Shown in pieces: positions 41,223 through 53,900 of a stretch of 64,000 nucleotides of DNA. Position numbers and translations under genes: made by a program. Numbering within the stretch: the first letter of the stretch is position 1; every line of letters begins with the position of its first letter. The DNA lies in assembly GCA_028622995.1 (NCBI GenBank), contig JAJQJQ010000019.1, positions 2,542,001 through 2,606,000 of the forward strand, read 5' to 3'. The stretch is from Panagrolaimus kolymaensis. Its lineage: Eukaryota; Nematoda; Chromadorea; Rhabditida; Panagrolaimidae. A model generated the notes under the pieces. It worked only from the letters and a program-made list of their open reading frames with translations, made no database searches and was not told the origin of the DNA.

Positions 41223-44200
41223 CGAGTTTCACACTTATGTCTTTCATCAAAGCTTGCTTGATGCAACAGTAAAAATATAATTTTTGGTTGAAGGTCATAA
41301 ATGGTATGCGATTCAAAATCCCTTTGGGAATAATTTTGAAATAATTAATAAAAAATATTTAGAACAAAATATTCATATGTCCAATTCAAGCCCTAATTCA
41401 AAACGAGTTTCACACTTATGTCTTTCATCAAAGCTTGCTTGATGCAACAGTAAAAATATAATTTTTGGTTGAAGGTCATAAATGGTATGCGATTCAAAAT
41501 CCCTTTGGGAATAATTTTGATATAATTAATAAAAAATATTTAGAACAAAATATTCATATGTCCAATTCAAGCCCTAATTCAAAACGAGTTTCATTAATGT
41601 TTTGACTCATGGCTTGTTGCTTGATGCAACAGTAAAAATATAATTTTTGGTTGAAGGTCATAAATGGTATGCGATTCAAAATCCCTTTGGGACTAATTAT
41701 AAAATAATTAATAAAAAATATTTAGAACAAAATATTCATATGTCCAATTCAAGCCCTAATTCAAAACGAGTTTCATTAATGTTTTGACTCATGGCTTGTT
41801 GCTTGATGCAACAGTAAAAATATAATTTTTGGTTGAAGGTCATAAATGGTATGCGATTCAAAATCCCTTTGGGACTAATTTTAAAATACGTAATAAAAAA
41901 TATTTAGAACAAAATATTCATATGTCCAATTCAAGCCCTAATTCAAAACGAGTTTCATTAATGTTTTGACTCATGGCTTGTTGCTTGATGCAACAGTAAA
42001 AATATAATTTTTGGTTGAAGGTCATAAATGGTATGCGATTCAAAATCCCTTTGGGACTAATTATAAAATAAATAATAAAAAATATTTAGAACAAAATATT
42101 CATATGTCCAATTCAAGCCCTAATTCAAAACGAGTTTCATTAATGTTTTGACTCATGGCTTGTTGCTTGATGCAACAGTAAAAATATAATTTTTGGTTGA
42201 AGGTCATAAATGGTATGCGATTCAAAATCCCTTTGGGACTAATTTTAAAATACGTAATAAAAAATATTTAGAACAAAATATTCATATGTCCAATTCAAGC
42301 CCTAATTCAAAACGAGTTTCATTAATGTTTTGACTCATGGCTTGTTGCTTGATGCAACAGTAAAAATATAATTTTTGGTTGAAGGTCATAAATGGTATGC
42401 GATTCAAAATCCCTTTGGGACTAATTATAAAATAATTAATAAAAAATATTTAGAACAAAATATTCATATGTCCAATTCAAGCCCTAATTCAAAACGAGTT
42501 TCACACTTATGTCTTTCATCAAAGCTTGCTTGATGCAACAGTAAAAATATAATTTTTGGTTGAAGGTCATAAATGGTATGCGATTCAAAATCCCTTTGGG
42601 AATAATTTTGAAATAATTAATAAAAAATATTTAGAACAAAATATTCATATGTCCAATTCAAGCCCTAATTCAAAACGAGTTTCACACTTATGTCTTTCAT
42701 CAAAGCTTGCTTGATGCAACAGTAAAAATATAATTTTTGGTTGAAGGTCATAAATGGTATGCGATTCAAAATCCCTTTGGGAATAATTTTGATATAATTA
42801 ATAAAAAATATTTAGAACAAAATATTCATATGTCCAATTCAAGCCCTAATTCAAAACGAGTTTCATTAATGTTTTGACTCATGGCTTGTTGCTTGATGCA
42901 ACAGTAAAAATATAATTTTTGGTTGAAGGTCATAAATGGTATGCGATTCAAAATCCCTTTGGGACTAATTATAAAATAATTAATAAAAAATATTTAGAAC
43001 AAAATATTCATATGTCCAATTCAAGCCCTAATTCAAAACGAGTTTCATTAATGTTTTGACTCATGGCTTGTTGCTTGATGCAACAGTAAAAATATAATTT
43101 TTGGTTGAAGGTCATAAATGGTATGCGATTCAAAATCCCTTTGGGACTAATTATAAAATAATTAATAAAAAATATTTAGAACAAAATATTCATATGTCCA
43201 ATTCAAGCCCTAATTCAAAACGAGTTTCACACTTATGTCTTTCATCAAAGCTTGCTTGATGCAACAGTAAAAATATAATTTTTGGTTGAAGGTCATAAAT
43301 GGTATGCGATTCAAAATCCCTTTGGGAATAATTTTGAAATAATTAATAAAAAATATTTAGAACAAAATATTCATATGTCCAATTCAAGCCCTAATTCAAA
43401 ACGAGTTTCACACTTATGTCTTTCATCAAAGCTTGCTTGATGCAACAGTAAAAATATAATTTTTGGTTGAAGGTCATAAATGGTATGCGATTCAAAATCC
43501 CTTTGGGAATAATTTTGATATAATTAATAAAAAATATTTAGAACAAAATATTCATATGTCCAATTCAAGCCCTAATTCAAAACGAGTTTCATTAATGTTT
43601 TGACTCATGGCTTGTTGCTTGATGCAACAGTAAAAATATAATTTTTGGTTGAAGGTCATAAATGGTATGCGATTCAAAATCCCTTTGGGACTAATTATAA
43701 AATAATTAATAAAAAATATTTAGAACAAAATATTCATATGTCCAATTCAAGCCCTAATTCAAAACGAGTTTCATTAATGTTTTGACTCATGGCTTGTTGC
43801 TTGATGCAACAGTAAAAATATAATTTTTGGTTGAAGGTCATAAATGGTATGCGATTCAAAATCCCTTTGGGACTAATTTTAAAATACGTAATAAAAAATA
43901 TTTAGAACAAAATATTCATATGTCCAATTCAAGCCCTAATTCAAAACGAGTTTCATTAATGTTTTGACTCATGGCTTGTTGCTTGATGCAACAGTAAAAA
44001 TATAATTTTTGGTTGAAGGTCATAAATGGTATGCGATTCAAAATCCCTTTGGGACTAATTTTAAAATACGTAATAAAAAATATTTAGAACAAAATATTCA
44101 TATGTCCAATTCAAGCCCTAATTCAAAACGAGTTTCATTAATGTTTTGACTCATGGCTTGTTGCTTGATGCAATGGTAAAAATATAATTTTTGGTTGAAG

Positions 44201-45410
44201 GTCATAAATGGTATGCGATTCAAAATCCCTTTGGGACTAATTATAAAATAATTAATAAAAAATATTTAGAACAAAATATTCATATGTCCAATTCAAGCCC
44301 TAATTCAAAACGAGTTTCATTAATGTTTTGACTCATGGCTTGTTGCTTGATGCAACAGTAAAAATATAATTTTTGGTTGAAGGTCATAAATGGTATGCGA
44401 TTCAAAATCCCTTTGGGACTAATTATAAAATAATTAATAAAAAATATTTAGAACAAAATATTCATATGTCCAATTCAAGCCCTCATTCAAAACGAGTTTC
44501 ATTAATGTTTTGACTCATGGCTTGTTGCTTGATGCAACAGTAAAAATATAATTTTTGGTTGAAGGTCATAAATGGTATGCGATTCAAAATCCCTTTGGGA
44601 CTAATTATAAAATAATTAATAAAAAATATTTAGAACAAAATATTCATATGTCCAATTCAAGCCCTAATTCAAAACGAGTTTCACACTTATGTCTTTCATC
44701 AAAGCTTGCTTGATGCAACAGTAAAAATATAATTTTTGGTTGAAGGTCATAAATGGTATGCGATTCAAAATCCCTTTGGGAATAATTTTGAAATAATTAA
44801 TAAAAAATATTTAGAACAAAATATTCATATGTCCAATTCAAGCCCTAATTCAAAACGAGTTTCACACTTATGTCTTTCATCAAAGCTTGCTTGATGCAAC
44901 AGTAAAAATATAATTTTTGGTTGAAGGTCATAAATGGTATGCGATTCAAAATCCCTTTGGGAATAATTTTGATATAATTAATAAAAAATATTTAGAACAA
45001 AATATTCATATGTCCAATTCAAGCCCTAATTCAAAACGAGTTTCATTAATGTTTTGACTCATGGCTTGTTGCTTGATGCAACAGTAAAAATATAATTTTT
45101 GGTTGAAGGTCATAAATGGTATGCGATTCAAAATCCCTTTGGGACTAATTTTAAAATACGTAATAAAAAATATTTAGAACAAAATATTCATATGTCCAAT
45201 TCAAGCCCTAATTCAAAACGAGTTTCATTAATGTTTTGACTCATGGCTTGTTGCTTGATGCAACAGTAAAAATATAATTTTTGGTTGAAGGTCATAAATG
45301 GTATGCGATTCAAAATCCCTTTGGGACTAATTTTAAAATACGTAATAAAAAATATTTAGAACAAAATATTCATATGTCCAATTCAAGCCCTAATTCAAAA
45401 CGAGTTTCAC
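41223..45410 (+). repeat. Irregular higher-order block marked by A-A pairs (1,272, 726 and 1,454 bp spacing)
   Basis: Pairs of type A units followed by a GATATAATT unit start at 41,223, 42,495, 43,221 and 44,675 (measured at CGAGTTTCACAC). The spacings are 7, 4 and 8 units. The blocks share order next to the A-A pair but differ in the number of B units between pairs, as expected from unequal exchange out of register. Confidence 0.65.
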
Positions 45411-48400
45411 ACTTATGTCTTTCATCAAAGCTTGCTTGATGCAACAGTAAAAATATAATTTTTGGTTGAAGGTCATAAATGGTATGCGATTCAAAATCCC
45501 TTTGGGAATAATTTTGAAATAATTAATAAAAAATATTTAGAACAAAATATTCATATGTCCAATTCAAGCCCTAATTCAAAACGAGTTTCACACTTATGTC
45601 TTTCATCAAAGCTTGCTTGATGCAACAGTAAAAATATAATTTTTGGTTGAAGGTCATAAATGGTATGCGATTCAAAATCCCTTTGGGACTAATTATAAAA
45701 TAATTAATAAAAAATATTTAGAACAAAATATTCATATGTCCAATTCAAGCCCTAATTCAAAACGAGTTTCATTAATGTTTTGACTCATGGCTTGTTGCTT
45801 GATGCAACAGTAAAAATATAATTTTTGGTTGAAGGTCATAAATGGTATGCGATTCAAAATCTCTTTGGGAATAATTTTGATATAATTAATAAAAAATATT
45901 TAGAACAAAATATTCATATGTCCAATTCAAGCCCTAATTCAAAACGAGTTTCACACTTATGTCTTTCATCAAAGCTTGCTTGATGCAACAGTAAAAATAT
46001 AATTTTTGGTTGAAGGTCATAAATGGTATGCGATTCAAAATCCCTTTGGGACTAATTATAAAATAATTAATAAAAAATATTTAGAACAAAATATTCATAT
46101 GTCCAATTCAAGCCCTAATTCAAAACGAGTTTCATTAATGTTTTGACTCATGGCTTGTTGCTTGATGCAACAGTAAAAATATAATTTTTGGTTGAAGGTC
46201 ATAAATGGTATGCGATTCAAAATCCCTTTGGGACTAATTATAAAATAATTAATAAAACATATTTAGAACAAAATATTCATATGTCCAATTCAAGCCCTAA
46301 TTCAAAACGAGTTTCATTAATGTTTTGACTCATGGCTTGTTGCTTGATGCAACAGTAAAAATATAATTTTTGGTTGAAGGTCATAAATGGTATGCGATTC
46401 AAAATCCCTTTGGGACTAATTATAAAATAATTAATAAAAAATATTTAGAACAAAATATTCATATGTCCAATTCAAGCCCTAATTCAAAACGAGTTTCATT
46501 AATGTTTTGACTCATGGCTTGTTGCTTGATGCAACAGTAAAAATATAATTTTTGGTTGAAGGTCATAAATGGTATGCGATTCAAAATCCCTTTGGGACTA
46601 ATTATAAAATAATTAATAAAAAATATTTAGAACAAAATATTCATATGTCCAATTCAAGCCCTAATTCAAAACGAGTTTCATTAATGTTTTGACTCATGGC
46701 TTGTTGCTTGATGCAACAGTAAAAATATAATTTTTGGTTGAAGGTCATAAATGGTATGCGATTCAAAATCCCTTTGGGACTAATTTTAAAATACGTAATA
46801 AAAAATATTTAGAACAAAATATTCATATGTCCAATTCAAGCCCTAATTCAAAACGAGTTTCATTAATGTTTTGACTCATGGCTTGTTGCTTGATGCAACA
46901 GTAAAAATATAATTTTTGGTTGAAGGTCATAAATGGTATGCGATTCAAAATCCCTTTGGGACTAATTTTAAAATACGTAATAAAAAATATTTAGAACAAA
47001 ATATTCATATGTCCAATTCAAGCCCTAATTCAAAACGAGTTTCACACTTATGTCTTTCATCAAAGCTTGCTTGATGCAACAGTAAAAATATAATTTTTGG
47101 TTGAAGGTCATAAATGGTATGCGATTCAAAATCCCTTTGGGAATAATTTTGAAATAATTAATAAAAAATATTTAGAACAAAATATTCATATGTCCAATTC
47201 AAGCCCTAATTCAAAACGAGTTTCACACTTATGTCTTTCATCAAAGCTTGCTTGATGCAACAGTAAAAATATAATTTTTGGTTGAAGGTCATAAATGGTA
47301 TGCGATTCAAAATCCCTTTGGGACTAATTATAAAATAATTAATAAAAAATATTTAGAACAAAATATTCATATGTCCAATTCAAGCCCTAATTCAAAACGA
47401 GTTTCATTAATGTTTTGACTCATGGCTTGTTGCTTGATGCAACAGTAAAAATATAATTTTTGGTTGAAGGTCATAAATGGTATGCGATTCAAAATCCCTT
47501 TGGGAATAATTTTGATATAATTAATAAAAAATATTTAGAACAAAATATTCATATGTCCAATTCAAGCCCTAATTCAAAACGAGTTTCATTAATGTTTTGA
47601 CTCATGGCTTGTTGCTTGATGCAACAGTAAAAATATAATTTTTGGTTGAAGGTCATAAATGGTATGCGATTCAAAATCCCTTTGGGACTAATTTTAAAAT
47701 ACGTAATAAAAAATATTTAGAACAAAATATTCATATGTCCAATTCAAGCCCTAATTCAAAACGAGTTTCACACTTATGTCTTTCATCAAAGCTTGCTTGA
47801 TGCAACAGTAAAAATATAATTTTTGGTTGAAGGTCATAAATGGTATGCGATTCAAAATCCCTTTCGGACTAATTATAAAATAATTAATAAAAAATATTTA
47901 GAACAAAATATTCATATGTCCAATTCAAGCCCTAATTCAAAACGAGTTTCATTAATGTTTTGACTCATGGCTTGTTGCTTGATGCAACAGTAAAAATATA
48001 ATTTTTGGTTGAAGGTCATAAATGGTATGCGATTCAAAATCCCTTTGGGACTAATTTTAAAATACGTAATAAAAAATATTTAGAACAAAATATTCATATG
48101 TCCAATTCAAGCCCTAATTCAAAAAGAAGTTTCATTAATGTTTTGACTCATGGCTTGTTGCTTGATGCAACAGTAAAAATATAATTTTTGGTTGAAGGTC
48201 ATAAATGGTATGCGATTCAAAATCCCTTTGGGACTAATTATAAAATAATTAATAAAAAATATTTAGAACAAAATATTCATATGTCCAATTCAAGCCCTAA
48301 TTCAAAACGAGTTTCATTAATGTTTTGACTCATGGCTTGTTGCTTGATGCAACAGTAAAAATATAATTTTTGGTTGAAGGTCATAAATGGTATGCGATTC

Positions 48401-48427
48401 AAAATCCCTTTGGGACTAATTTTAAAA

Positions 48428-50066
48428 TACGTAATAAAAAATATTTAGAACAAAATATTCATATGTCCAATTCAAGCCCTAATTCAAAACGAGTTTCACA
48501 CTTATGTCTTTCATCAAAGCTTGCTTGATGCAACAGTAAAAATATAATTTTTGGTTGAAGGTCATAAATGGTATGCGATTCAAAATCCCTTTGGGACTAA
48601 TTATAAAATAATTAATAAAAAATATTTAGAACAAAATATTCATATGTCCAATTCAAGCCCTAATTCAAAACGAGTTTCACACTTATGTCTTTCATCAAAG
48701 CTTGCTTGATGCAACAGTAAAAATATAATTTTTGGTTGAAGGTCATAAATGGTATGCGATTCAAAATCCCTTTGGGACTAATTATAAAATAATTAATAAA
48801 AAATATTTAGAACAAAATATTCATATGTCCAATTCAAGCCCTAATTCAAAACGAGTTTCATTAATGTTTTGACTCATGGCTTGTTGCTTGATGCAACAGT
48901 AAAAATATAATTTTTGGTTGAAGGTCATAAATGGTATGCGATTCAAAATCCCTTTGGGACTAATTTTAAAATACGTAATAAAAAATATTTAGAACAAAAT
49001 ATTCATATGTCCAATTCAAGCCCTAATTCAAAACGAGTTTCACACTTATGTCTTTCATCAAAGCTTGCTTGATGCAACAGTAAAAATATAATTTTTGGTT
49101 GAAGGTCATAAATGGTATGCGATTCAAAATCCCTTTGGGACTAATTATAAAATAATTAATAAAAAATATTTAGAACAAAATATTCATATGTCCAATTCAA
49201 GCCCTAATTCAAAACGAGTTTCACACTTATGTCTTTCATCAAAGCTTGCTTGATGCAACAGTAAAAATATAATTTTTGGTTGAAGGTCATAAATGGTATG
49301 CGATTCAAAATCCCTTTGGGACTAATTATAAAATAATTAATAAAAAATATTTAGAACAAAATATTCATATGTCCAATTCAAGCCCTAATTCAAAACGAGT
49401 TTCATTAATGTTTTGACTCATGGCTTGTTGCTTGATGCAACAGTAAAAATATAATTTTTGGTTGAAGGTCATAAATGGTATGCGATTCAAAATCCCTTTG
49501 GGACTAATTTTAAAATACGTAATAAAAAATATTTAGAACAAAATATTCATATGTCCAATTCAAGCCCTAATTCAAAACGAGTTTCACACTTATGTCTTTC
49601 ATCAAAGCTTGCTTGATGCAACAGTAAAAATATAATTTTTGGTTGAAGGTCATAAATGGTATGCGATTCAAAATCCCTTTGGGACTAATTATAAAATAAT
49701 TAATAAAAAATATTTAGAACAAAATATTCATATGTCCAATTCAAGCCCTAATTCAAAACGAGTTTCACACTTATGTCTTTCATCAAAGCTTGCTTGATGC
49801 AACAGTAAAAATATAATTTTTGGTTGAAGGTCATAAATGGTATGCGATTCAAAATCCCTTTGGGACTAATTATAAAATAATTAATAAAAAATATTTAGAA
49901 CAAAATATTCATATGTCCAATTCAAGCCCTAATTCAAAACGAGTTTCACACTTATGTCTTTCATCAAAGCTTGCTTGATGCAACAGTAAAAATATAATTT
50001 TTGGTTGAAGGTCATAAATGGTATGCGATTCAAAATCCCTTTGGGACTAATTTTAAAATACGTAAT
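48428..50066 (+). repeat. Higher-order repeat, 544-bp trimer, three copies
   Basis: TACGTA occurs at 48,428, 48,972, 49,516 and 50,059. The first two steps are 544 bp (181+181+182) and the last is 543 bp because the third copy has three A units. The two other units of each trimer carry GGGACTAATTATAAAATAAT. Confidence 0.82.
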
Positions 50067-50940
50067 AAAAAATATTTAGAACAAAATATTCATATGTCCA
50101 ATTCAAGCCCTAATTCAAAACGAGTTTCACACTTATGTCTTTCATCAAAGCTTGCTTGATGCAACAGTAAAAATATAATTTTTGGTTGAAGGTCATAAAT
50201 GGTATGCGATTCAAAATCCCTTTGGGAATAATTTTGAAATAATTAATAAAAAATATTTAGAACAAAATATTCATATGTCCAATTCAAGCCCTAATTCAAA
50301 ACGAGTTTCACACTTATGTCTTTCATCAAAGCTTGCTTGATGCAACAGTAAAAATATAATTTTTGGTTGAAGGTCATAAATGGTATGCGATTCAAAATCC
50401 CTTTGGGACTAATTATAAAATAATTAATAAAAAATATTTAGAACAAAATATTCATATGTCCAATTCAAGCCCTAATTCAAAACGAGTTTCACACTTATGT
50501 CTTTCATCAAAGCTTGCTTGATGCAACAGTAAAAATATAATTTTTGGTTGAAGGTCATAAATGGTATGCGATTCAAAATCCCTTTGGGAATAATTTTGAA
50601 ATAATTAATAAAAAATATTTAGAACAAAATATTCATATGTCCAATTCAAGCCCTAATTCAAAACGAGTTTCACACTTATGTCTTTCATCAAAGCTTGCTT
50701 GATGCAACAGTAAAAATATAATTTTTGGTTGAAGGTCATAAATGGTATGCGATTCAAAATCCCTTTGGGAATAATTTTGAAATAATTAATAAAAAATATT
50801 TAGAACAAAATATTCATATGTCCAATTCAAGCCCTAATTCAAAACGAGTTTCACACTTATGTCTTTCATCAAAGCTTGCTTGATGCAACAGTAAAAATAT
50901 AATTTTTGGTTGAAGGTCATAAATGGTATGCGATTCAAAA

Positions 50941-53900
50941 TCCCTTTGGGACTAATTTTAAAATACGTAATAAAAAATATTTAGAACAAAATATTCATAT
51001 GTCCAATTCAAGCCCTAATTCAAAACGAGTTTCATTAATGTTTTGACTCATGGCTTGTTGCTTGATGCAACAGTAAAAATATAATTTTTGGTTGAAGGTC
51101 ATAAATGGTATGCGATTCAAAATCCCTTTGGGACTAATTTTAAAATACGTAATAAAAAATATTTAGAACAAAATATTCATATGTCCAATTCAAGCCCTAA
51201 TTCAAAACGAGTTTCATTAATGTTTTGACTCATGGCTTGTTGCTTGATGCAACAGTAAAAATATAATTTTTGGTTGAAGGTCATAAATGGTATGCGATTC
51301 AAAATCCCTTTGGGACTAATTTTAAAATACGTAATAAAAAATATTTAGAACAAAATATTCATATGTCCAATTCAAGCCCTAATTCAAAACGAGTTTCATT
51401 AATGTTTTGACTCATGGCTTGTTGCTTGATGCAACAGTAAAAATATAATTTTTGGTTGAAGGTCATAAATGGTATGCGATTCAAAATCCCTTTGGGAATA
51501 ATTTTAAAATACGTAATAAAAAATATTTAGAACAAAATATTCATATGTCCAATTCAAGCCCTAATTCAAAACGAGTTTCATTAATGTTTTGACTCATGGC
51601 TTGTTGCTTGATGCAACAGTAAAAATATAATTTTTGGTTGAAGGTCATAAATGGTATGCGATTCAAAATCCCTTTGGGAATAATTTTGATATAATTAATA
51701 AAAAATATTTAGAACAAAATATTCATATGTCCAATTCAAGCCCTAATTCAAAACGAGTTTCATTAATGTTTTGACTCATGGCTTGTTGCTTGATGCAACA
51801 GTAAAAATATAATTTTTGGTTGAAGGTCATAAATGGTATGCGATTCAAAATCCCTTTGGGAATAATTTTGATATAATTAATAAAAAATATTTAGAACAAA
51901 ATATTCATATGTCCAATTCAAGCCCTAATTCAAAACGAGTTTCATTAATGTTTTGACTCATGGCTTGTTGCTTGATGCAACAGTAAAAATATAATTTTTG
52001 GTTGAAGGTCATAAATGGTATGCGATTCAAAATCCCTTTGGGACTAATTTTAAAATACGTAATAAAAAATATTTAGAACAAAATATTCATATGTCCAATT
52101 CAAGCCCTAATTCAAAACGAGTTTCATTAATGTTTTGACTCATGGCTTGTTGCTTGATGCAACAGTAAAAATATAATTTTTGGTTGAAGGTCATAAATGG
52201 TATGCGATTCAAAATCCCTTTGGGAATAATTTTGATATAATTAATAAAAAATATTTAGAACAAAATATTCATATGTCCAATTCAAGCCCTAATTCAAAAC
52301 GAGTTTCATTAATGTTTTGACTCATGGCTTGTTGCTTGATGCAACAGTAAAAATATAATTTTTGGTTGAAGGTCATAAATGGTATGCGATTCAAAATCCC
52401 TTTGGGACTAATTTTAAAATACGTAATAAAAAATATTTAGAACAAAATATTCATATGTCCAATTCAAGCCCTAATTCAAAACGAGTTTCATTAATGTTTT
52501 GACTCATGGCTTGTTGCTTGATGCAACAGTAAAAATATAATTTTTGGTTGAAGGTCATAAATGGTATGCGATTCAAAATCCCTTTGGGACTAATTTTAAA
52601 ATACGTAATAAAAAATATTTAGAACAAAATATTCATATGTCCAATTCAAGCCCTAATTCAAAACGAGTTTCATTAATGTTTTGACTCATGGCTTGTTGCT
52701 TGATGCAACAGTAAAAATATAATTTTTGGTTGAAGGTCATAAATGGTATGCGATTCAAAATCCCTTTGGGAATAATTTTGATATAATTAATAAAAAATAT
52801 TTAGAACAAAATATTCATATGTCCAATTCAAGCCCTAATTCAAAACGAGTTTTATTAATGTTTTGACTCATGGCTTGTTGCTTGATGCAACAGTAAAAAT
52901 ATAATTTTTGGTTGAAGGTCATAAATGGTATGCGATTCAAAATCCCTTTGGGAATAATTTTGATATAATTAATAAAAAATATTTAGAACAAAATATTCAT
53001 ATGTCCAATTCAAGCCCTAATTCAAAACGAGTTTCATTAATGTTTTGACTCATGGCTTGTTGCTTGATGCAACAGTAAAAATATAATTTTTGGTTGAAGG
53101 TCATAAATGGTATGCGATTCAAAATCCCTTTGGGACTAATTTTAAAATACGTAATAAAAAATATTTAGAACAAAATATTCATATGTCCAATTCAAGCCCT
53201 AATTCAAAACGAGTTTCATTAATGTTTTGACTCATGGCTTGTTGCTTGATGCAACAGTAAAAATATAATTTTTGGTTGAAGGTCATAAATGGTATGCGAT
53301 TCAAAATCCCTTTGGGAATAATTTTGATATAATTAATAAAAAATATTTAGAACAAAATATTCATATGTCCAATTCAAGCCCTAATTCAAAACGAGTTTCA
53401 TTAATGTTTTGACTCATGGCTTGTTGCTTGATGCAACAGTAAAAATATAATTTTTGGTTGAAGGTCATAAATGGTATGCGATTCAAAATCCCTTTGGGAC
53501 TAATTTTAAAATACGTAATAAAAAATATTTAGAACAAAATATTCATATGTCCAATTCAAGCCCTAATTCAAAACGAGTTTCATTAATGTTTTGACTCATG
53601 GCTTGTTGCTTGATGCAACAGTAAAAATATAATTTTTGGTTGAAGGTCATAAATGGTATGCGATTCAAAATCCCTTTGGGAATAATTTTGATATAATTAA
53701 TAAAAAATATTTAGAACAAAATATTCATATGTCCAATTCAAGCCCTAATTCAAAACGAGTTTTATTAATGTTTTGACTCATGGCTTGTTGCTTGATGCAA
53801 CAGTAAAAATATAATTTTTGGTTGAAGGTCATAAATGGTATGCGATTCAAAATCCCTTTGGGAATAATTTTGATATAATTAATAAAAAATATTTAGAACA

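Larger units (their letters stand above)
24591..50940 (+). repeat. Satellite domain IV: mixed A/B with TACGTA and TTTCGGAC V2 forms
   Basis: From about 24,600 many units carry the V2 form GGGACTAATTTTAAAATACG, creating a TACGTA palindrome. From 25,859 to about 47,870 another set carries CCCTTTCGGACTAATTAT. A third set has GGGACTAATTATAAAATAAT. All share TTTAGAAC. Type A units occur singly or in pairs (for example near 37,605/37,786, 41,233/41,415 and 42,507/42,688) among B units. Confidence 0.75.
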
